In this document: one piece after another, positions 55,923 through 64,000 of the stretch | Position numbering within the stretch: the stretch's first letter is position 1 | Layout of the letters: every line of letters begins with the position of its first letter | Source of the DNA: Sandaracinaceae bacterium | Lineage (GTDB): Bacteria > Myxococcota_A > Polyangia > Polyangiales > Sandaracinaceae | Reading direction: 5' to 3' | NCBI GenBank assembly: GCA_019637095.1 | Contig: JAHBWG010000051.1 | Location: forward strand, 1-64,000 | DNA length: 64,000 nt | Notes under the pieces: generated by a model | Databases searched by the model: none | Told to the model about the DNA's origin: nothing | The model's input: the letters and a program-made list of their open reading frames with translations, nothing else | Translations under genes and position numbers: made by a program

Positions 55923-56879
55923 TCAGCCCGCGTGCCCGCCGAGCCCGGCGCAGGTCGGCGCGAGCGCTTCGGGCACCACGCGCGTGCCGCAGCCGCCGGG
56001 CGGCAGCGCGAAGTAGAGGGCGTGCGCCTGGTCCGCGTACGTCGCGATCAGCATCACGAGCGCGGCGAACGACACGATGGAGACGAGCTTGAGCGCGTCG
56101 GCTTCGCGGCCTCCGTCCTCGCGGCGGAGCCAGCGCGCGAGGTGCCGGTCCATCGCGACCCACACCGGCACGGTGACGAGCACGGCGCGCGGATACGCCC
56201 CCCAGAGGCCGAGGAAGGTGGCGCCGAGCGCGCAGGCGCCGAGGCAGGCGCGCGCCGCGAGCAGCGTCGCGCGCGGGCCGTGGGTCGCGACGAGCGTGCG
56301 GTAGCCGCGCTCGCGATCCTCGCTCTGCTGGAACGCTTGCGCCGCGAAGTAGACGCCCAGGATGAACAGCACCGCGAAGAACACCGACGTGACCGCGCGC
56401 CACGTGAGCACCGGGTCGGCGGCGAGCCAGCCGGCGATCGGCGAGAGCGAGCCGTAGCCGACGCCGTTGACGAGCGGGCCGCCGATCGCGCGCGCCTTGA
56501 GCGCGACGCGCGGGTGCGAGTAGAGGATCGCGAGCGCCGCGCACGCGGCGGCGCACGCCGCGGTGGGCAGGCCGACGAGCGCCGCCGTCGCCACCGAGAG
56601 CGCGAGGGCGACGTAGCCGGCGACGCCGGTCCCGCGGGGGACCGGAACGGCGCGGCCGAGCAGCACCTCGCCCTCGTCGCGGTCGAGGACCGCGTTGAGC
56701 CACATCGCGCCCGCGTGCCCGAGGAACCACGCGACGAAGAGCCCGAAGAGGGCCGGCGCGACGTACCTCGGGTGCACGGTCGAGCCGCGCTCCCAGAGCG
56801 CGTACCCGAACCCGACCAGGGGCAGCGTCGAGATCAAGATCGCGCCCTTGGGGCGCGCGAGCGCGAGCAGGTTCTTCAC
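55923..56879 (-). CDS. UbiA-family prenyltransferase
   Basis: A 318-aa membrane enzyme with about eight or nine helices. The first Asp-rich motif is NAVLDRDEGE and the second is SEDRERGYRTL, each expected to bind Mg-diphosphate of a prenyl donor. The family attaches prenyl chains to quinone, heme, chlorophyll or other aromatic acceptors; which one cannot be told here. GTG 56879 overlaps the stop of the ureohydrolase gene by 4 bp, so the two are translationally coupled. Confidence 0.82.
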   Translation of the reverse strand: MKNLLALARPKGAILISTLPLVGFGYALWERGSTVHPRYVAPALFGLFVAWFLGHAGAMWLNAVLDRDEGEVLLGRAVPVPRGTGVAGYVALALSVATAALVGLPTAACAAACAALAILYSHPRVALKARAIGGPLVNGVGYGSLSPIAGWLAADPVLTWRAVTSVFFAVLFILGVYFAAQAFQQSEDRERGYRTLVATHGPRATLLAARACLGACALGATFLGLWGAYPRAVLVTVPVWVAMDRHLARWLRREDGGREADALKLVSIVSFAALVMLIATYADQAHALYFALPPGGCGTRVVPEALAPTCAGLGGHAG

Positions 56880-57964
56880 GAGCGCAGGCCCAGCGCGATC
56901 TGGTCCTCGAGGTAGTCCGCGGCGGTCGACAATGTCCGTTGCGGTTCTCCATCGATGTCTCCCCCGAGCGTCGGCGCGACCTCGCACAGGTCGCTGCCCC
57001 AGCACGGGAAGGCGGCGCCGACCTCGCGGATCAAGGTGCGCACGAGCGCCGGCGCGAGCCCGCCGGGCTCCGGCGTGCCGGTCGCCGCCGCGAACGCCGG
57101 ATCCGTTCCGTCGATGTCGTTCGAGACGTAGAGGCCCTCGACGCCGCGGGCGCGCAGGTGCGCCACGATCTCGGCGGCGAGCTCGGAGGGCTCGCGCGCG
57201 CTCGCCTCGTCGGCCCAGTACTGGCGCACGTCGAGCGTGGACTCCCAGTGCTCCCGGGGGCGGCCCGACGCGCGCACGCCGACCTGCACGAGCCGCTGCC
57301 CGCGCCCGACGAGCTCGTTCGCGTGGAACGCCCACGTCGCGAAGCAGTAGCGGACGCCGAGCCGCGTCTCGAGCAGGTCCGTGTGCGCGTCGAAGTGCAG
57401 GATCCCCATGCGCGCGGCGCGTCCCTCGGCCGCCGCGGCGACGGCGGGCCACGCGACGGAGTGATCGCCGCCCAGGACGACGGGGCACGCGCGCGGCGCG
57501 AGCACGCGCAGGTGGTCGAGCGCCGCGCGCGCGAGGGTGAGGGGCGAGACCGGCCGCGGGTCCGACGGGTCGCCGTACATGTCGCGGCGCGAGGCGGCGA
57601 GCTGCGCGTCGCAGAGCATCGCGTCGTCGAGGAGCTGGGGGACGACCCACACGTCGCCCGCGTCGATCACGCCCTCTCGCGCGTAGGCCCCGCGCGCGAT
57701 GAGCGCCTCGCGCAGCCGCCCCGGGCCGAACGACGCGCCCCGCGCGAAGCCCGCGCCCACGTCGCTCGGCACGCCGAGCAGCACGACCTCCGCGGACGCG
57801 AGCCGCGCCAGCGCCGCGAGCCACGCCTCGCGCACCGCGTCCGCGCCCTCGACGCCGTAGATCGCATGCTGCAAGCGAGCTTGCGCCTCCGTGCCCGTGG
57901 TCACGGTGTGGATCCCGGCGCCCGCCGGTCGGAGCAGGCGGGCGAGCGCGTTCGCGTCGGACAT
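56876..57964 (-). CDS. Arginase/agmatinase-family ureohydrolase
   Basis: A 362-aa manganese hydrolase. Metal ligands are visible in order: His168 in GGDHS; Asp192, His194 and Asp196 in HFDAHTDLLET; Asp283 and Asp285 in SNDIDGTDP. Known members cleave arginine, agmatine, guanidinobutyrate or formiminoglutamate, and the sequence does not single out one. The ~60-residue N-terminal extension is unusual for agmatinases. It is coupled to the downstream UbiA gene. Confidence 0.87.
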   Translation of the reverse strand: MSDANALARLLRPAGAGIHTVTTGTEAQARLQHAIYGVEGADAVREAWLAALARLASAEVVLLGVPSDVGAGFARGASFGPGRLREALIARGAYAREGVIDAGDVWVVPQLLDDAMLCDAQLAASRRDMYGDPSDPRPVSPLTLARAALDHLRVLAPRACPVVLGGDHSVAWPAVAAAAEGRAARMGILHFDAHTDLLETRLGVRYCFATWAFHANELVGRGQRLVQVGVRASGRPREHWESTLDVRQYWADEASAREPSELAAEIVAHLRARGVEGLYVSNDIDGTDPAFAAATGTPEPGGLAPALVRTLIREVGAAFPCWGSDLCEVAPTLGGDIDGEPQRTLSTAADYLEDQIALGLRS

Positions 57965-58021
57965 GGATCTTCGGAGACTCTAGATCATCGGGCGCGCGAC
58001 GCCCGCGCTAGGGGCCCAGAT

Positions 58022-58441
58022 CTAGAAGCCGGCGTGGATGCGGCGCACCGTCTCGGCGTAGTCCGCCGGGTGCGGGCGCACGCCGCGCACGGTCGGGAAG
58101 GGCGCGAGCCGCTCGGCGAGCTCCTCGGCGACCTCGTCCTCGAGCTCCACGAAGCGCAGGCCCACGGCGTAGCCGGGGTCGGCGTCGCGCCAGCCCTCGA
58201 TGACGCGGCGCACCTCGCCGAGCAACACGACGTGCGGCCCGAGCCACGGCGTGCGCAGGCTCATCAGCACCTCCTGCCCGACCTCCATCGCCTCGTCGCA
58301 CGCGATCATCGCGCCGCGCGGCGACAGATCGAGCACCTTGGTGCCGACCAGGACGAGGTCGTCCATGCGGACGGCCTGACAGCGGGTGCGAAAGACGCGC
58401 CGGGGCCCCCGGCGGCGGTGCGGACGGACGACCTCGAACAT
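58022..58441 (-). CDS. PilZ-domain protein
   Basis: A 139-aa single-domain protein. The cyclic-di-GMP binding marks of PilZ are present: an Arg-rich RRVFRTR at the front and DLSPRGAMI (DxSxxG) some 20 residues later. It probably binds c-di-GMP and passes the signal to motility or surface machinery. The gene is 10 bp after the methyltransferase gene and 57 bp before the ureohydrolase gene, all on the same strand. Confidence 0.85.
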   Translation of the reverse strand: MFEVVRPHRRRGPRRVFRTRCQAVRMDDLVLVGTKVLDLSPRGAMIACDEAMEVGQEVLMSLRTPWLGPHVVLLGEVRRVIEGWRDADPGYAVGLRFVELEDEVAEELAERLAPFPTVRGVRPHPADYAETVRRIHAGF

Positions 58442-58451
58442 CCTCCGGATG

Positions 58452-59279
58452 CTACGCGGGCGCGCCGTCGCCGTGAAAAAAGCGGCCGACGCGCGCCTCG
58501 ACGAGCGTCTGGAACCGGAGCTTGCGCGCGCGATCGTACGTGCCGGTGTAGTCGAGGCACGCCTCGTCGAACGACGTCGTGCGCACGTGGCGGAAGCCCG
58601 CCTCGTAGAGGAGCGGCAGCACGTCGTCGACGCCGAAGCGCAGGGGCTCGCCCATCTGCGCGACGCGCGCGCGCGCCTCGAGGTCGGCCGCGTCGTTCAC
58701 CCGCCCCGCGACGAAACGCTTGGACACGATGTCGAAACAGAGGCGCGTCGCGGGCCCGAGCGTCGCGACCCGCGCGAGCGTCGCGCGCACCGCGGCCTCG
58801 GTCAGGTAGTAGGTCACGCCCTCCCAGACGACGATCGCCGGCTGCGCGGCGTCGAAGCCGGCCTTCGCGAGCTCCTCGACGAAGTCCTGGCGCTCGAAGT
58901 CGCAGCCGACGTAGCGCGCCGCGTCGATCGCGTAGCCCTCGAGCGCGGCGAGCGCGGCGCGCTTGTGCGCCCCGGTGCGCGGGTGATCGACCTCGTAGTA
59001 GGTCACCCCGTCGTGCGCGAGGCGCATCGCCCGCGTGTCGTAGCCTGCGCCGAGCAAGACGACTTGCGACGTGCCCGCGGCGATCGCGGCGCGCACCGCG
59101 TCGTCGAACCAGCGGGTGCGCGTCGCGAGGTAGATCTCCATGTGGGGCTGCGCCACGTCGTACGCGCGCGCGTCCGCGTGCCCGCTCGGGCCCGCGAGCG
59201 CGTCGGCGAACTCGTCGACCCCCGCGCGCGCGCGCCACGCCGCGACCATCCGCGCCGTCCGGCTGCCGCCCTCCTGCAT
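58452..59279 (-). CDS. SAM-dependent methyltransferase, LCMT/TIGR00027-like
   Basis: A 275-aa class I methyltransferase of the leucine-carboxyl-methyltransferase-like group. The SAM motif is VVLLGAGYDTRAMRL, with the acidic YYEVDHP on the next strand and VVWEGVTYYLTEAAV typical of the group. It may methylate a carboxylate or a polyketide-like molecule; the substrate is unknown. It starts 1 bp after the upstream stop, so it is part of an operon. Confidence 0.85.
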   Translation of the reverse strand: MQEGGSRTARMVAAWRARAGVDEFADALAGPSGHADARAYDVAQPHMEIYLATRTRWFDDAVRAAIAAGTSQVVLLGAGYDTRAMRLAHDGVTYYEVDHPRTGAHKRAALAALEGYAIDAARYVGCDFERQDFVEELAKAGFDAAQPAIVVWEGVTYYLTEAAVRATLARVATLGPATRLCFDIVSKRFVAGRVNDAADLEARARVAQMGEPLRFGVDDVLPLLYEAGFRHVRTTSFDEACLDYTGTYDRARKLRFQTLVEARVGRFFHGDGAPA

Positions 59280-59280
59280 G

Positions 59281-59883
59281 TCAGTGCAGCGTCACGCGGC
59301 TCACCCCGCGCTCGATCGTCTCCGGGATCGAGAGCGCGACGCGGACGGAGTGCGCGTCGAGCTCCGAGAACACGACCGTGAGGTGCCCGTCGACGAGGAG
59401 CACGCCGGCGCCCGCGAGCGATAGCAAGGCTTCTTGCAGGTCGGGCTCGGACCACCAGTCGGATCCCGACGACTCGGCGCGCGTGTGCACCTCGAAGAGG
59501 CCGTCGGGATCTCCGAGCGGGCTCGGTCGTCCGAACTCGGTGTGCAGCGCCGGCACCGCCCCGAGCCACACCGCCGCGTTGGGCGCCTCGGCCGCGGCGG
59601 GCAGGTAGCAGCGCAGCCCCAGGCGCGGCTCGCGCAGCGTGCCCACGACGTTGTTCCCGTCGATCTCGACGGGGACGCCGGCGGCGAGCCCGCACAGGCG
59701 CGGCCAGCCGTCCTCGTCGGCGACCACCGAGAGCCCGCCGACCTCCTCGGCGACCGACTGGACGTAGAGCCACGCGTCGGACCGCTCGTCGCGGGCGCCC
59801 TCGCGCCGCGAGCGGACCGCCAACACCAGCGCGCCGCCTCCGATCAAGAGGAGCGCCACCGCGATCGCGATCATCACCTCCAT
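59281..59883 (-). CDS. Single-pass membrane protein, unknown function
   Basis: A 200-aa protein with one N-terminal membrane helix (MIAIAVALLLIGGGALVLAV) followed by a basic stretch. The ~170-residue soluble domain has mixed alpha/beta character (WLYVQSVAEEVGGLSVV, VEIDGNNVVGTLREPRLGLRCYLPA, LLVDGHLTVVFSEL). No family recognised. ATG 59883 is used; the next in-frame ATG, preceded by GGAGGTG, would remove only the first three residues. It lies 53 bp after the kinase gene and 1 bp before the methyltransferase gene. Confidence 0.68.
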   Translation of the reverse strand: MEVMIAIAVALLLIGGGALVLAVRSRREGARDERSDAWLYVQSVAEEVGGLSVVADEDGWPRLCGLAAGVPVEIDGNNVVGTLREPRLGLRCYLPAAAEAPNAAVWLGAVPALHTEFGRPSPLGDPDGLFEVHTRAESSGSDWWSEPDLQEALLSLAGAGVLLVDGHLTVVFSELDAHSVRVALSIPETIERGVSRVTLH

Positions 59884-59936
59884 CGCCACGAAACCATGCC
59901 CTCCCACCGCGCCGATCGCCAGTCCGCGCCGCGCGC

Positions 59937-61886
<1,950 letters not shown>

Positions 61887-61906
61887 GTTGCTATGCTGCG
61901 CGGCCG

Positions 61907-63073
61907 ATGGCGAGCGATCCCATGCTCCGAGGGCTCAAGGTCCTCGACTTCTCGCAGAACCTCCCCGGCCCGTACGCGACCTTCCTCCTGAGCGGCTGGG
62001 GCGCCGACGTGGTGAAGGTCGAGCCGCCCAAGGGCGACCCGGCGCGCCACATCGAGCCGTTCTTCTCGATGGTGAACCGCGGCAAGCGCAGCGTGGTGCT
62101 CGACCTGCGCGACCCGACGAGCCTGCCCGCGCTCGAGGCGCTCGTGCGCTGGGCGGACGTGCTCGTCGACGGCTTCCGGCCGGGCGTCATGGCGCGCCTG
62201 GGCTGCGGCTACGAGCGCGCGCGCGAGCTCAACCCACGGCTCGTCTACTGCTCGATCAGCGCGTTCGGGCAGGAGGGGCCGCTGCGCGAGCACCCGGGGC
62301 ACGACCTCAACCTCCAGGCGCTCGCGGGCGTCTGCCACCTCGAGCGCGACGCGGACGACACGCCGCGCGGGAGCGTGGTCCCGATCGCGGACCTGTCGAC
62401 GTCGCTCGTCGCCGTGGGCGCGATCAACGCGGCGCTGCTCGCGCGTGAGCGCGACGGCGAGGGGCGCTACCTCGACGTGGCGATGGCCGACGCGGTGCTC
62501 TCCTTCGCGAACGTCTGGGGCCTCGGGATCGACTTCGCGGGCAGGACCGAGGCGCAGCTCGCCCCCGGCGGCGCCGCCGCCAAGCGCCTCGCGCGGCCGT
62601 TCGTCGCGCGGCTCGAGCGGCTCAAGCTCTACGCGATGCCGCAGTACGGCGTGTATCGGTGCAAGGGGAATGGACACCTCTCGCTCGGGATCGTGGACGA
62701 GGCGCACTTCTGGAAGGCGCTGTGCGAGGTCCTCGGGCTCGGGCCGGCGGCGAAGCTCCCGATGCCCGGCCTCGTCGCGATGGGCCCGGTGCTGCGCCCG
62801 CTGATCGCCGCGCGCCTGCGCCTCGACACCGCGGAGCGCTGGACGGAGCGGCTGCGCGCCGCGGGCGTCCCGGTCTGGCCGGTGCGCACGCCCGAGGAGG
62901 CGGCGCGCGAGCCGCAGGTGCAGGCCCGCGGGCTGGCCGACGCGCGCGGGTGGATGCGCGCGCCGCTGCCGGACGCGGCGCACCCGAGCGCGCCCGCGCC
63001 GAAGAAGGGCGAGCACACGGAGGCGATCCTCTCGGGCCTCGGCGTGCTCGCGCCGGCGAGCGCGCGCGCATGA
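61907..63073 (+). CDS. Family III (CaiB/BaiF) CoA-transferase
   Basis: A 388-aa enzyme that moves CoA between carboxylic acids. Its start, RGLKVLDFSQNLPGPYATFLLSGWGADVVKVEPPKGDPAR, is diagnostic. The catalytic Asp is Asp133 in GHDLNLQALAG. DVAMADAVLSF and the C-terminal GVPVWPVRTPEEAAREPQVQARG also fit. Many relatives act as 2-methylacyl-CoA racemases (AMACR); a racemase role is possible here. It is divergent from the kinase gene with 20 bp between starts, and its stop overlaps the next gene by 4 bp. Confidence 0.9.
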   Translation: MASDPMLRGLKVLDFSQNLPGPYATFLLSGWGADVVKVEPPKGDPARHIEPFFSMVNRGKRSVVLDLRDPTSLPALEALVRWADVLVDGFRPGVMARLGCGYERARELNPRLVYCSISAFGQEGPLREHPGHDLNLQALAGVCHLERDADDTPRGSVVPIADLSTSLVAVGAINAALLARERDGEGRYLDVAMADAVLSFANVWGLGIDFAGRTEAQLAPGGAAAKRLARPFVARLERLKLYAMPQYGVYRCKGNGHLSLGIVDEAHFWKALCEVLGLGPAAKLPMPGLVAMGPVLRPLIAARLRLDTAERWTERLRAAGVPVWPVRTPEEAAREPQVQARGLADARGWMRAPLPDAAHPSAPAPKKGEHTEAILSGLGVLAPASARA

Positions 63074-64000
63074 CGCGCGCCGCCTCGCTCGCGTGCGTGC
63101 TCCTGTGCGCGCTCGGCTGCGGCCCGAGCCGCGCCCGCTGGGAGCCGAGCCCGACGCCGCCGGACCGCGCGAGCTTCGCGCTCGTGCGGGCGGGCGCGAG
63201 CTTCCACGTCGCCCCGGACCCGAGCGCGCCGGCGGTGTCGCTCGCGCCGCCGGGCGCGGAGCGCGCGCCCTGGCTCGCCGACACCTTCCTCGCCGTGCAC
63301 GTCCTGGCCGAGGGCCGGAGCTGGGCGCGGATCGAGACCCCGGGCGAGGACACGAGCGCGCACTGTGCCTCCGAGGTGCCCGGGCTGCGTCCATTTCGTT
63401 TGCGATTGTACGTCACGAGCCGCTCGCTGGCGCAGCTCACCGTGCGAGAGGTGGACCAGCCCTTCGACGACGGCACCTCGATCCGGCTCGCGCGCGGCGT
63501 CCCGCTCGAGCGCCTCGAGCGCCCGGGCTACTACCGCGCGCGGCTCGGCGAGCTGAGCGCGGTCGTGCGCCTCGACGCCACCGCGGTCGGCGGGCGCTAC
63601 CTCCCGAGCGCGCCGCCGCCGCTCGTCGATCCGGTCGGGTGGCTCTCCGCGGACGCGCTCCGCGCCGGCGCGCCGATCCTCGGCCAGACCGGCCGCTTGC
63701 AGTCGAGCGGAGCGGCCGACGTGCCGCTCGCCGCGCTCGAGCCGCGCGGGTCGGAGTCGCTCGTGGAGCTGCGCGGCCGCTGCGGCGTGCTGCGCGCGCG
63801 CGTCCCCGCGCACCAGGTGGTCCCCGAGGGCCTGCGCGGCGAGGTGATCGACGCGCCCGACGACGCGGCGGGGCCGTGGATCGCGCCCGGCGCGGCGCTC
63901 TCGTGGCCCGACGGCCGGCCGGCGGGGACCGTGACCGCGCGCGTCGCCCTCGGCCGCGAGGTCGAGGCGGGGCAGCACGACTTGCGATGCTTCGAGCGCC
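63070..64000 (+). CDS. Lipoprotein, partial (runs off window)
   Basis: The first ~310 codons of an open frame that continues past the window edge. The ATG overlaps the CoA-transferase stop (ATGA). The signal peptide MTRAASLACVLLCALGC ends in lipobox ALGC. The mature part holds SH3-like stretches (SFHVAPDPSAPAVSLAPPGAERAPW and SWARIETP) and later beta-rich segments, with no catalytic motif. Probably a periplasmic or outer-membrane lipoprotein of unknown role. Confidence 0.7.
   Translation, partial: MTRAASLACVLLCALGCGPSRARWEPSPTPPDRASFALVRAGASFHVAPDPSAPAVSLAPPGAERAPWLADTFLAVHVLAEGRSWARIETPGEDTSAHCASEVPGLRPFRLRLYVTSRSLAQLTVREVDQPFDDGTSIRLARGVPLERLERPGYYRARLGELSAVVRLDATAVGGRYLPSAPPPLVDPVGWLSADALRAGAPILGQTGRLQSSGAADVPLAALEPRGSESLVELRGRCGVLRARVPAHQVVPEGLRGEVIDAPDDAAGPWIAPGAALSWPDGRPAGTVTARVALGREVEAGQHDLRCFER

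Overview
The window reads as chromosome of a very GC-rich myxobacterium, most like the Polyangiales/Sandaracinaceae. Several features point there: a MYXO-CTERM sorting tail (C-terminus of the gene at 6439-8103), three Ser/Thr protein kinases (37061, 49728, 61886), many Cys-rich or Asp-Ala-Gly-rich lipoproteins, MopE-like and nidogen-like exported proteins, and G/C-saturated third codon positions that create long antisense shadow frames. This is inference from gene content; no marker gene was compared.

Left end (1-3040). A 97-bp direct repeat (41-137 and 2244-2340) carries the 3' end of a Cys-rich lipoprotein gene. It brackets a three-gene, 4-bp-overlapping accessory cassette (610-2056): a HEPN-like protein, a protein with a possible nuclease-like core, and a small helical protein. 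This is the best candidate for an undescribed system. From 3158 to 31813 lie mostly housekeeping and envelope genes: MscS channel, SDR, nidogen/MYXO-CTERM protein with a MopE-like lipoprotein, GMC oxidoreductase pair with a palindromic operator, ClpB, response regulator, AmtB, DUF420, trypsin-like protease, DHH protein, tRNA-Phe, PhzF, a VKOR-DsbA fusion divergent from a double GGCT protein, DIP1984 protein, quinone oxidoreductase, ferritin-like, EF-hand, DUF2007-TM2, M50 protease, Nit amidase, and a Tat-exported repeat protein.

31974-36930 is a potassium module: TrkH with a long N-terminal extension, TrkA/KtrA, and a HAMP/PAS-like membrane sensor in one overlapping operon, facing a beta-barrel protein. 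37061-45394 holds a PEGA-tailed kinase, a TPR-PEGA-TonB receptor and a 14-repeat InlB-like lipoprotein. Near 45165 base composition drops and an FG-GAP lipoprotein gene follows (45391-48642). It is cut by an intact IS4-family element (46739-48185) flanked by 8-bp target duplications, and removal of the element restores the frame exactly.

48688-64000 carries a DAG-repeat lipoprotein, a soluble kinase, DUF2834, an OmpA/TSP3 protein, a spermidine-synthase-like membrane fusion, and a long hairpin between convergent genes. After that comes a closely spaced minus-strand run: kinase, membrane protein, methyltransferase, PilZ, ureohydrolase, UbiA. A family III CoA-transferase gene and a partial lipoprotein gene run off the right edge.
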